Assembly (NCBI GenBank): GCA_958496175.1
Contig: OY292279.1
Span: 3,348,001 to 3,412,000 of the forward strand
Source: Sisyra terminalis
Lineage: Eukaryota; Arthropoda; Insecta; Neuroptera; Sisyridae
Length of the DNA: 64,000 nucleotides
Direction of reading: 5' to 3'
Under the pieces are notes generated by a model, which saw only the letters and a program-made list of their open reading frames with translations, did no database searches and had not been told where the DNA came from. This document shows positions 40,700 through 52,517 of this stretch, piece by piece. Made by a program: the position numbers and the translations under genes. Position 1 is the stretch's first letter; each line of letters starts with the position of its first letter.

Positions 40700-40951
40700 C
40701 CCATTAACGTGGCTTGTTATCGGAAAAATTTGCTCAGCATGTATAAAAGGACGTATACTTTCAATTGGCATGCTTAGAAAACTTTTTTGAAATTTTTGAT
40801 TTCCGTGAAAAATCAACGATGGTTAACCCACAGTTTTTTCTTGTGCGAAAAATGATTTCTTCTGCCACTTTGATGGTCGATATCTCCCATTAACGTGGCT
40901 TGTTATCGTAAAAATTTGCTCAGCATGTACAAAAGGACGTATACTTTCAAT
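39277..40951 (+). repeat. 9-monomer unit (1,675 bp), copy 1
   Basis: Nine monomers, one of them 187 bp because of the extra A at about 40590. The ordered marks GGTTTCTTC, CAAAACGACG, AAAAGAACG, AATTAGCATG, GTGCAAAAAATG and GTATTCTTTC recur about 1,674 bp downstream. It overlaps the end of the displaced duplication, so it also has a partial equivalent at about 24.0-25.5 kb. Confidence 0.78.
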
Positions 40952-42625
40952 TGGCATGCTTAGAAAACTTTTTTGAAATTTTCGATTTCCGTGAAAAATC
41001 AACGATGGTTAACCCACGGTTTCTTCTTGTGCGAAAAATGATTTCTTCTGCCACTTTGATGGTCGATATCTCCCATAAACGTCGCTTGTTATCGGAAAAA
41101 TTTGCTCAGCATGTACAAAAGGACGTATACTTTCAATTGGCATGCTTAGAAAACTTTTTTGAAATTTTTGATTTCCGTGAAAAATCAACGATGGTTAACC
41201 CACAGTTTTTTCTTGTGCGAAAAATGATTTCTTCTGCCACTTTGATGGTCGATATCTCCCATAAACGTGGCTTGTTATCGGAAAAATTTGCTCAGCATGT
41301 ACAAAACGACGTATACTTTCAATTGGCATGCTTAGAAAACTTTTTTGAAATTTTTGATTTCCGTGAAAAATCAACGATGGTTAACCCACAGTTTTTTCTT
41401 GTGCGAAAAATGATTTCTTCTGCCACTTTGATGGTCGATATCTCCCATTAACGTGGCTTGTTATCGTAAAAATTTGCTCAGCATGTACAAAAGAACGTAT
41501 ACTTTCAATTGGCATGCTTAGAAAACTTTTTTGAAATTTTCGATTTCCGTGAAAAATCAACGATGGTTAACCCACGGTTTTTTCTTGTGCGAAAAATGAT
41601 TTCTTCTGCCACTTTGATGGTCGATATCTCCCATAAACGTGGCTTGTTATCGTAAAAATTTGCTCAGCATGTACAAAAGGACGTATACTTTCAATTAGCA
41701 TGCTTAGAAAACTTTTTTGAAATTTTTGATTTCCGTGAAAAATCAACGATGGTTAACCCACAGTTTTTTCTTGTGCAAAAAATGATTTCTTCTGCCACTT
41801 TGATGGTCGATATCTCCCATAAACGTGGCTTGTTTTCGGAAAAATTTGCACAGCATGTACAAAAGGACGTATTCTTTCAATTGGCATGCTCAGAAAACTT
41901 TTTTGAAATTTTCGATTTCCGTGAAAAATCAACGATGGTTAACCCACGGTTTTTTCTTGTGCGAAAAATGATTTCTCTTGCCACTTTGATGGTCGATATC
42001 TCCCATTAACGTGGCTTGTTATCGTAAAAATTTGCTCAGCATGTACAAAAGGACGTATACTTTCAATTGGCATGCTTAGAAAACTTTTTTGAAATTTTTG
42101 ATTTCCGTGAAAAATCAACGATGGTTAACCCACAGTTTTTTCTTGTGCGAAAAATGATTTCTTCTGCCACTTTGATGGTCGATATCTCCCATTAACGTGG
42201 CTTGTTATCGTAAAAATTTGCTCAGCATGTACAAAAGGACGTATACTTTCAATTGACATGCTTAGAAAACTTTTTTGAAATTTTTGATTTCCGTGAAAAA
42301 TCAACGATGGTTAACCCACAGTTTTTTCTTGTGCGAAAAATGATTTCTTCTGCCACTTTGATGGTCGATATCTCCCATTAACGTGGCTTGTTATCGGAAA
42401 AATTTGCTCAGCATGTATAAAAGGACGTATACTTTCAATTGGCATGCTTAGAAAACTTTTTTGAAATTTTTGATTTCCGTGAAAAATCAACGATGGTTAA
42501 CCCACAGTTTTTTCTTGTGCGAAAAATGATTTCTTCTGCCACTTTGATGGTCGATATCTCCCATTAACGTGGCTTGTTATCGTAAAAATTTGCTCAGCAT
42601 GTACAAAAGGACGTATACTTTCATT
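40952..42625 (+). repeat. 9-monomer unit (1,674 bp), copy 2
   Basis: This follows copy 1 with the same mark order. Private changes are GCTCAGAAAAC at about 41889, TTTCTCTTGCC at about 41974 and TCATTTGG at about 42622. It lacks the five-A insertion, so it is exactly 9 x 186. Confidence 0.75.
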
Positions 42626-44857
42626 TGGCATGCTTAGAAAACTTTTTTGAAATTTTCGATTTCCGTGAAAAATCAACGATGGTTAACCCACGGTTTCTTC
42701 TTGTGCGAAAAATGATTTCTTCTGCCACTTTGATGGTCGATATCTCCCATAAACGTCGCTTGTTATCGGAAAAATTTGCTCAGCATGTACAAAAGGACGT
42801 ATACTTTCAATTGGCATGCTTAGAAAACTTTTTTGAAATTTTTGATTTCCGTGAAAAATCAACGATGGTTAACCCACAGTTTTTTCTTGTGCGAAAAATG
42901 ATTTCTTCTGCCACTTTGATGGTCGATATCTCCCATAAACGTGGCTTGTTATCGGAAAAATTTGCTCAGCATGTACAAAACGACGTATACTTTCAATTGG
43001 CATGCTTAGAAAACTTTTTTGAAATTTTTGATTTCCGTGAAAAATCAACGATGGTTAACCCACAGTTTTTTCTTGTGCGAAAAATGATTTCTTCTGCCAC
43101 TTTGATGGTCGATATCTCCCATTAACGTGGCTTGTTATCGTAAAAATTTGCTCAGCATGTACAAAAGGACGTATACTTTCAATTAGCATGCTTAGAAAAC
43201 TTTTTTGAAATTTTTGATTTCCGTGAAAAATCAACGATGGTTAACCCACAGTTTTTTCTTGTGCAAAAAATGATTTCTTCTGCCACTTTGATGGTCGATA
43301 TCTCCCATAAACGTGGCTTGTTATCGGAAAAATTTGCTCAGCATGTACAAAAGGACGTATACTTTCAATTGGCATGCTTAGAAAACTTTTTTGAAATTTT
43401 CGATTTCCGTGAAAAATCAACGATGGTTAACCCACGGTTTTTTCTTGTGCGAAAAATGATTTCTTCTGCCACTTTGATGGTCGATATCTCCCATTAACGT
43501 GGCTTGTTATCGTAAAAATTTGCTCAGCATGTACAAAAGGACGTATACTTTCAATTGGCATGCTTAGAAAACTTTTTTGAAATTTTTGATTTCCGTGAAA
43601 AATCAACGATGGTTAACCCACAGTTTTTTCTTGTGCGAAAAATGATTTCTTCTGCCACTTTGATGGTCGATATCTCCCATTAACGTGGCTTGTTATCGTA
43701 AAAATTTGCTCAGCATGTACAAAAGGACGTATACTTTCAATTGACATGCTTAGAAAACTTTTTTGAAATTTTTGATTTCCGTGAAAAATCAACGATGGTT
43801 AACCCACAGTTTTTTCTTGTGCGAAAAATGATTTCTTCTGCCACTTTGATGGTCGATATCTCCCATTAACGTGGCTTGTTATCGGAAAAATTTGCTCAGC
43901 ATGTATAAAAGGACGTATACTTTCAATTGGCATGCTTAGAAAACTTTTTTGAAATTTTTGATTTCCGTGAAAAATCAACGATGGTTAACCCACAGTTTTT
44001 TCTTGTGCGAAAAATGATTTCTTCTGCCACTTTGATGGTCGATATCTCCCATTAACGTGGCTTGTTATCGTAAAAATTTGCTCAGCATGTACAAAAGGAC
44101 GTATACTTTCAATTGGCATGCTTAGAAAACTTTTTTGAAATTTTCGATTTCCGTGAAAAATCAACGATGGTTAACCCACGGTTTTTTCTTGTGCGAAAAA
44201 TGATTTCTTCTGCCACTTTGATGGTCGATATCTCCCATTAACGTGGCTTGTTATCGTAAAAATTTGCTCAGCATGTACAAAAGGACGTATACTTTCAATT
44301 GGCATGCTTAGAAAACTTTTTTGAAATTTTTGATTTCCGTGAAAAATCAACGATGGTTAACCCACAGTTTTTTCTTGTGCGAAAAATGATTTCTTCTGCC
44401 ACTTTGATGGTCGATATCTCCCATTAACGTGGCTTGTTATCGTAAAAATTTGCTCAGCATGTACAAAAGGACGTATACTTTCAATTGACATGCTTAGAAA
44501 ACTTTTTTGAAATTTTTGATTTCCGTGAAAAATCAACGATGGTTAACCCACAGTTTTTTCTTGTGCGAAAAATGATTTCTTCTGCCACTTTGATGGTCGA
44601 TATCTCCCATTAACGTGGCTTGTTATCGGAAAAATTTGCTCAGCATGTATAAAAGGACGTATACTTTCAATTGGCATGCTTAGAAAACTTTTTTGAAATT
44701 TTTGATTTCCGTGAAAAATCAACGATGGTTAACCCACAGTTTTTTCTTGTGCGAAAAATGATTTCTTCTGCCACTTTGATGGTCGATATCTCCCATTAAC
44801 GTGGCTTGTTATCGTAAAAATTTGCTCAGCATGTACAAAAGGACGTATACTTTCAAT
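42626..44857 (+). repeat. 12-monomer unit (2,232 bp) with internal 744-bp 4-mer
   Basis: This begins like the 9-monomer units but loses part of their end and gains a tandem 4-mer. About 43325-44185 aligns with 44069-44929 at an offset of 744 bp, with TTGACATG at about 43741 and 44485 and TGTATAAAA at about 43903 and 44647. A further partial unit starts at 44858 and runs to about 45.98 kb. The shift from 9 to 12 monomers is what unequal exchange in register would give (inference). Confidence 0.75.
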
Positions 44858-45987
44858 TGGCATGCTTAGAAAACTTTTTTGAAATTTTCGATTTCCGTGA
44901 AAAATCAACGATGGTTAACCCACGGTTTCTTCTTGTGCGAAAAATGATTTCTTCTGCCACTTTGATGGTCGATATCTCCCATAAACGTCGCTTGTTATCG
45001 GAAAAATTTGCTCAGCATGTACAAAAGGACGTATACTTTCAATTGGCATGCTTAGAAAACTTTTTTGAAATTTTTGATTTCCGTGAAAAATCAACGATGG
45101 TTAACCCACAGTTTTTTCTTGTGCGAAAAATGATTTCTTCTGCCACTTTGATGGTCGATATCTCCCATAAACGTGGCTTGTTATCGGAAAAATTTGCTCA
45201 GCATGTACAAAACGACGTATACTTTCAATTGGCATGCTTAGAAAACTTTTTTGAAATTTTTGATTTCCGTGAAAAATCAACGATGGTTAACCCACAGTTT
45301 TTTCTTGTGCGAAAAATGATTTCTTCTGCCACTTTGATGGTCGATATCTCCCATTAACGTGGCTTGTTATCGTAAAAATTTGCTCAGCATGTACAAAAGA
45401 ACGTATACTTTCAATTGGCATGCTTAGAAAACTTTTTTGAAATTTTCGATTTCCGTGAAAAATCAACGATGGTTAACCCACGGTTTTTTCTTGTGCGAAA
45501 AATGATTTCTTCTGCCACTTTGATGGTCGATATCTCCCATAAACGTGGCTTGTTATCGTAAAAATTTGCTCAGCATGTACAAAAGGACGTATTCTTTCAA
45601 TTGGCATGCTTAGAAAACTTTTTTGAAATTTTTGATTTCCGTGAAAAATCAACGATGGTTAACCCACGGTTTTTTCTTGTGCGAAAAATGATTTCTTTTG
45701 CCACTTTGATGGTCGATATCTCCCATTAACGTGGCTTGTTATCGTAAAAATTTGCTCAGCATGTACAAAAGGACGTATACTTTCAATTGGCATGCTTAGA
45801 AAACTTTTTTGAAATTTTTGATTTCCGTGAAAAATCAACGATGGTTAACCCAAAGTTTTTTCTTGTGCGAAAAATGATTTCTTCTGCCACTTTGATGGTC
45901 GATATCTCCCATTAACGTGGCTTGTTATCGTAAAAACTTGCTCAGCATGTACAAAAGGACGTATACTTTCAATTGGCATGCTTAGAA

Positions 45988-47579
45988 AAACTTTTTTGAA
46001 ATTTTTGATTTCCGTGAAAAATCAACGATGGTTAACCCACAGTTTTCTCTTGTGCGAAAAATGATTTCTTCTGCCACTTTGATGGTCGATATCTCCCATA
46101 AACGTGGCTTGTTATCGGAAAAATTTGCACAGCATGTACAAAAGGACGTATACTTTCAATTGGCATGCTTAGAAAACTTTTTTGAAATTTTTGATTTCCG
46201 TGAAAAATCAACGATGGTTAACCCACAGTTTTTTCTTGTGCGAAAAATGATTTCTTCTGCCACTTTGATATTCGATATCTCCCATAAACGTGGCTTGTTA
46301 TCGGAAAAATTTTCTCAGCATGTACAAAAGGACGTATACTTTCAATTGGCATGCTTAGAAAACTTTTTTGAAATTTTTGATTTCCGTGAAAAATCATCGA
46401 TGGTTAACCCACAGTTTTTTCTTGTGCGAAAAATGATTTCTTCTGCCACTTTGATGGTCGTTATCTCCCATAAACGTGGCTTGTTATCGGAAAAATTTGC
46501 TCAGCATGTACAAAAGGACGTATACTTTCAATTGGCATGCTTAGAAAACTTTTTTGAAATTTTTGATTTCCGTGAAAAATCAACGATGGTTAACCCACAG
46601 TTTTTTCTTGTGCGAAAAATGATTTCTTCTGCCACTTTGATGGTCGATATCTCCCATAAACGTGGCTTGTTATCGGAAAAATTTGCTCAGCATGTACAAA
46701 AGGACGTATACTTTCAATTGGCATGCATAGAAAACTTTTTTGAAATTTTTGATTTCCGTGAAAAATCAACGATTGTTAACCCACAGTTTTTTCTTGTGCG
46801 AAAAATGATTTCTTCTGCCTCTTTGATGGTCGATATCTCCCATAAACGTCGCTTGTTATCGGAAAAATTTGCTCAGCATGTACAAAAGGACGTATACTTT
46901 CAATTGGCATGCTTAGAAAACTTTTTTGAAATTTTCTATTTCCGTGAAAAATCAACGATGGTTAACCCACGGTTTTTTCTTGTGCGAAAAATGATTTCTT
47001 CTGCCACTTTGATGGTCGATTACTCCCATAAACGTGGCTTGTTATCGGAAAAATTTGCTCATCATGTAATAAAGAACGTATACTTTCAATTGGCATGCTT
47101 AGAAAACTTTTTTGAAATTTTTGATTTCCGTGAAAAATCAACGATGGTTAACCCACAGTTTTTTCTTGTGCGAAAAATGATTTCTTCTGCCACTTTGTTG
47201 GTCGATATCTCCCATAAACGTGGCTTGTTTTCGGAAAAATTTGCTCAGCATGTACAAAAGGACGTATACTTTCAATTGGCATGCTTAGAAAACTTTTTTG
47301 AAATTTTCGATTTCCGTGAAAAATCAACGATGGTTAACCCACAGTTTTTTCTTGTGCGAAAAATGATTTCTTCTGCCACTTTGATGTTCGATATCTCCCA
47401 TAAACGTGGCTTGTTATCGGAAAAATTTGCTCAGCATGTACAAAAGGACGTATACTTTCAATTGGCATGCTTAGAAAACTTTTTTGAAATTTTCTATTTC
47501 CGTGAAAAATCAACGATGGTTAACCCACGGTTTTTTCTTGTGCGAAAAATGATTTCTTCTGCCTCTTTGATGGTCGATT
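45988..47579 (+). repeat. Island of diverged monomers with private variants
   Basis: About nine monomers carry substitutions seen in few or no other copies: GATATTCG at about 46268, TTTTCTCAGC at about 46310, TCATCGATGG at about 46395, GCATGCATAG at about 46724, GATTGTTAAC at about 46771, GATTACTCCC at about 47019, CATCATGTAATAAAG at about 47060, TTTGTTGG at about 47196, GATGTTCG at about 47385 and GATTTCTCCC at about 47575. No higher-order partner was found in the window. The segment lies between the 39-46 kb units and the 8,181-bp units, and reads as an unhomogenised join between two array domains. Confidence 0.72.
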
Positions 47580-47776
47580 TCTCCCATAAACGTAGCTTGT
47601 TTTCGGAAAAATTTGCACAGCATGTACAAAAGAACGTATACTTTCAATTGGCATGCTTAGAAAACTTTTTTGAAATTTTCGATTTCCGTGAAAAATTAAC
47701 GATGGTTAACCCACAGTTTTTTCTTGTGCGAAAAATGATTTCTTCTGCCACTTTGATGGTCGATATCTCCCATTAA
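46028..47776 (+). other. 582-codon open frame in the diverged island; not judged a gene
   Basis: This frame spans about nine monomers and opens after the five-A insertion monomer at about 45986. It ends at the TAA of a CATTAACG monomer. Nearly all the private substitutions change the encoded residue, for example Met-Val to Ile-Phe, Gly to Arg, and Asp-Ile to Asp-Tyr. That is not the pattern purifying selection on a protein would leave. I list it because it is the longest frame without a higher-order copy, and so the best place to test coding by substitution analysis. Confidence 0.25.
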
Positions 47777-48224
47777 CGTGGCTTGTTATCGTAAAAATTT
47801 GCTCAGCATGTACAAAAGAACGTATACTTTCAATTGGCTTGCTTAGAAAACTTTTTTGAAATTTTCCATTTCCGTGAAAAATCAACGATGGTTAACCCAC
47901 GGTTTTTTCTTGTGCGAAAAATTATTTCTTCAGCCACTTTGATGGTCGATATCTCCCATAAACGTGGCTTGTTTTCGGAAAAATTTGCACAGCATGTACT
48001 AAAGGACGTATACTTTCAATTGGCATGCTTAGAAAACTTTTTTGAAATTTTCCATTTCCGTGAAAATTAAACGATGGTTAACCCACGGTTTTTTCTTGTG
48101 CGAAAAATGATTTCTTCTGCCACTTTGATGGTCGATATCTCCCATAAACGTGGCTTGTTTTCGGAAAAATTTGCACAGCATGTACAAAAGGACGTATACT
48201 TTCAATTGGCATGCTTAGAAAAAT

Positions 48225-49897
48225 TTTTTGAAATTTTCCATTTCCGTGAATAATCAACGATGGTTAACCTCGGTTTTTTCTTGTGCGAAAAATGATTTCT
48301 TCTGCCATTTTGATGGTCGATATCTCCCAAAAACGTGGCTTGTTTTCGGAAAAATTTGCACAGCATGTACCAAAGGACGTATACTTTTAATTGGCATGCT
48401 TAGAAAACTTTTTTGAAATTTTCCATTTCCGTGAAAAATAAACGATGGTTAACCCACGGTTTTTTCTTGTGCGAAAAATGATTTCTTCTGCCACTTTGAT
48501 GGTCGATATCTCCCATAAACGTGGCTTGTTTTCGGAAAAATTTGCACAGCATGTACAAAAGGACGTATACTTTCAATAGGCATGCTTAGAAAATTTTTTT
48601 GAAATTTTCCATTTCCGTGAAATATCAACGATGGTTAACCCACGGTTTTTTCTTGTGCGAAAAATGATTTCTTCGGCCACTTTGATGGTCGATATCTCCC
48701 ATAAACGGGGCTTGTTTTCGGAAAAATTTGCACAGCATGTACAAAACGACGTATACTTTCAATTGGCGTGCTTAGAAAATTTATTTGAAATTTTCCATTT
48801 CCGTGAAAAATCAACCATGGTTAACCCACGGTTTTTTCTTGTGCGAAAAATGATTTCTTCTGCCACTTTGATGGTCGATATCTCCCATAAACGCTGCTTG
48901 TTTTCGGAAAAATTTGCACAGCATGTACAAAAGGACGTATTCTTTCAATTGGCATGCTTAGAAAATTTTTTTGAAATTTTCCATTTCCGTGAAATATCAA
49001 CGATGGTTAACCCACGTTTTTTTCTTGTGCGAAAAATGATTTCTTCTGCCACTTTGATGGTCGATATCTCCCATAAACGTGGCTTGTTTTCGGAAAAATT
49101 TGCTCAGCATGTACAAAAGGACGTATACTTTCAATTGGCATGCTTAGAAAACTTTTTTGAAATTTTCGATTTCCGTGAAAAATCAACGATGGTTAACCCA
49201 CGGTTTTTTCTTGTGCGAAAAATGATTTCTTCTGCCATTTTGATGGTCGATATCTCCCATAAACGTGGCTTGTTTTCGGAAAAATTTGCACAGCATGTAC
49301 AAAAGGACGTATACTTTCAATTGGCAGGCTTAGAAAATTTTTTTGAAATTTTCCATTTCCGTGAAAAATCAACGATGGTTAACCCACGGTTTTTTCTTGT
49401 GCGAAAAATGATTTCTTCTGCCATTTTGATGGTCGATATCTCCCATAAACGTGGCTTGTTTTCGGAAAAATTTGCACAGCATGTACCAAAGGACGTATAC
49501 TTTCAATTGGCATTCTTAGAAAACTTTTTTGAAATTTTCCATTTCCGTGAAAAATCAACGATGGCAAACCCACGGTTTTTTCTTGTGCGAAAAATGATTT
49601 CTTCTGCCACTTTGATGGTCGTTATCTCCCATAAACGTGGCTTGTTATCGGAAAAATTTGCTCAGCATGTACAAAAGGACGTATACTTTCAATTGGCATG
49701 GTTAGAAAACTTTTTTGAAATTTTTGATTTCCGTGAAAAATCAACGATGGTTAACCCACAGTTTTTTCTTGTGCGAAAAATGATTTCTTCTGCCACTTTG
49801 ATGGTCGTTATCTCCCATAAACGTGGCTTGTTATCGGAAAAATTTGCTCAGCATGTACAAAAGGACGTATACTTTCAATTGGCATGCTTAGAAAAAT
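48225..49897 (+). repeat. Nested 9-monomer unit (1,673 bp), first of eight full or partial copies
   Basis: The unit contains, in order, the one-base-deleted CCTCGG monomer, a TTCAATAGG stop monomer, a TTCGGCC plus AAACGGGG monomer, a GCTGCTTG monomer, a CCACGTTTTTT monomer, a GGCAGGC monomer, a GGCATTC monomer, a GGCAAACCC monomer and a GGCATGG monomer. Equivalent units begin near 49898, 52850 (shortened), 54175, 56406, 58079, 61031 (shortened) and 62356. Spacing of the GGCAAACCC mark is 1673, 2604, 1673, 2231, 1673, 2604 and 1673 bp. Confidence 0.88.
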
Positions 49898-50303
49898 TTT
49901 TTGAAATTTTCCATTTCCGTGAAAAATCAACGATGGTTAACCTCGGTTTTTTCTTGTGCGAAAAATGATTTCTTCTGCCATTTTGATGGTCGATATCTCC
50001 CAAAAACGTGGCTTGTTTTCGGAAAAATTTGCACAGCATGTACCAAAGGACGTATACTTTTAATTGGCATGCTTAGAAAACTTTTTTGAAATTTTCCATT
50101 TCCGTGAAAAATAAACGATGGTTAACCCACGGTTTTTTCTTGTGCGAAAAATGATTTCTTCTGCCACTTTGATGGTCGATATCTCCCATAAACGTGGCTT
50201 GTTTTCGGAAAAATTTGCACAGCATGTACAAAAGGACGTATACTTTCAATAGGCATGCTTAGAAAATTTTTTTGAAATTTTCCATTTCCGTGAAATATCA
50301 ACG

Positions 50304-52517
50304 ATGGTTAACCCACGGTTTTTTCTTGTGCGAAAAATGATTTCTTCGGCCACTTTGATGGTCGATATCTCCCATAAACGGGGCTTGTTTTCGGAAAAAT
50401 TTGCACAGCATGTACAAAACGACGTATACTTTCAATTGGCGTGCTTAGAAAATTTATTTGAAATTTTCCATTTCCGTGAAAAATCAACGATGGTTAACCC
50501 ACGGTTTTTTCTTGTGCGAAAAATGATTTCTTCTGCCACTTTGATGGTCGATATCTCCCATAAACGCTGCTTGTTTTCGGAAAAATTTGCACAGCATGTA
50601 CAAAAGGACGTATTCTTTCAATTGGCATGCTTAGAAAATTTTTTTGAAATTTTCCATTTCCGTGAAATATCAACGATGGTTAACCCACGTTTTTTTCTTG
50701 TGCGAAAAATGATTTCTTCTGCCACTTTGATGGTCGATATCTCCCATAAACGTGGCTTGTTTTCGGAAAAATTTGCTCAGCATGTACAAAAGGACGTATA
50801 CTTTCAATTGGCATGCTTAGAAAACTTTTTTGAAATTTTCGATTTCCGTGAAAAATCAACGATGGTTAACCCACGGTTTTTTCTTGTGCGAAAAATGATT
50901 TCTTCTGCCATTTTGATGGTCGATATCTCCCATAAACGTGGCTTGTTTTCGGAAAAATTTGCACAGCATGTACAAAAGGACGTATACTTTCAATTGGCAG
51001 GCTTAGAAAATTTTTTTGAAATTTTCCATTTCCGTGAAAAATCAACGATGGTTAACCCACGGTTTTTTCTTGTGCGAAAAATGATTTCTTCTGCCATTTT
51101 GATGGTCGATATCTCCCATAAACGTGGCTTGTTTTCGGAAAAATTTGCACAGCATGTACCAAAGGACGTATACTTTCAATTGGCATTCTTAGAAAACTTT
51201 TTTGAAATTTTCCATTTCCGTGAAAAATCAACGATGGCAAACCCACGGTTTTTTCTTGTGCGAAAAATGATTTCTTCTGCCACTTTGATGGTCGTTATCT
51301 CCCATAAACGTGGCTTGTTATCGGAAAAATTTGCTCAGCATGTACAAAAGGACGTATACTTTCAATTGGCATGGTTAGAAAACTTTTTTGAAATTTTTGA
51401 TTTCCGTGAAAAATCAACGATGGTTAACCCACAGTTTTTTCTTGTGCGAAAAATGATTTCTTCTGCCACTTTGATGGTCGTTATCTCCCATAAACGTGGC
51501 TTGTTATCGGAAAAATTTGCTCAGCATGTACAAAAGGACGTATACTTTCAATTGGCATGCTTAGAAAACTTTTTTGAAATTTTTGATTTCCGTGAAAAAT
51601 CAACGATGGTTAACCCACAGTTTTTTCTTGTGCGAAAAATGATTTCTTCTGCCTCTTTGATGGTCGATATCTCCCATAAACGTGGCTTGTTATCGGAAAA
51701 ATTTGCTCAGCATGTACAAAAGGACGTATACTTTCAATTGGCATGCTTAGAAAACTTTTTTGAAATTTTCTATTTCCGTGAAAAATCAACGATGGTTAAC
51801 CCACGGTTTTTTCTTGTGCGAAAAATGATTTCTTCTGCCACTTTGATGGTCGATATCTCCCATAAACGTCGCTTGTTTTCGGAAAAATTTGCTCAGCATG
51901 TACAAAAGGACGTATACTTTCAATTGGCATGCTTAGAAAACTTTTTTGAAATTTTCGTTTTCCGTGAAAAATCAACGATGGTTAACCCACGGTTTTTTCT
52001 TGTGCGAAAAATGATTTCTTCTGCCACTTTGATGGTCGATATCTCCCATAAACGTCGCTTGTTATCGGAAAAATTTGCTCAGCATGTACAAAAGGACGTA
52101 TACTTTCAATTGGCATGCTTAGAAAACTTTTTTGAAATTTTCTATTTCCGTGAAAAATCAACGATGGTTAACCCACGGTTTTTTCTTGTGCGAAAAATGA
52201 TTTCTTCTGCCACTTTGATGGTCGATATCTCCCATAAACGTAGCTTGTTTTCGGAAAAATTTGCTCAGCATGTACAAAAGGACGTATACTTTCAATTGGC
52301 ATGCTTCGAAAACTTTTTTGAAATTTTCGATTTCCGTGAAAAATCAACGATGGTTAACCCACGGTTTTTTCTTGTGCGAAAAATGATTTCTTCTGCCACT
52401 TTGATGGTCGATATCTCCCATAAACGTAGCTTGTTTTCGGAAAAATTTGCACAGCATGTACAAAAGGACGTATACTTTCAATTTGCATGCTTAGAAAACT
52501 GTTTTGAAATTTTCTAA
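50304..52517 (+). other. 737-codon open frame across 12 monomers; not judged a gene
   Basis: This is the longest stop-free + strand frame in the window, repeated identically at 58485-60698. Its translation is a tandem 62-residue unit (Met-Val-Asn-Pro, then an Arg/Gln-Phe-Phe stretch, Ser-His-Lys-Arg, Phe-Ala-Gln-His-Val), rich in Phe, Lys and Leu, with no domain I recognise. It starts only because an upstream monomer has an in-frame stop, and ends at a one-base change making TAA in the TTTTCTAATTCC monomer. There is no leader, ribosome-site or promoter context different from any other monomer. Many differences between monomers change the residue, and the same frame is repeatedly broken elsewhere in the array. 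Transcription as satellite RNA is possible; a protein-coding role is unlikely. Confidence 0.3.
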
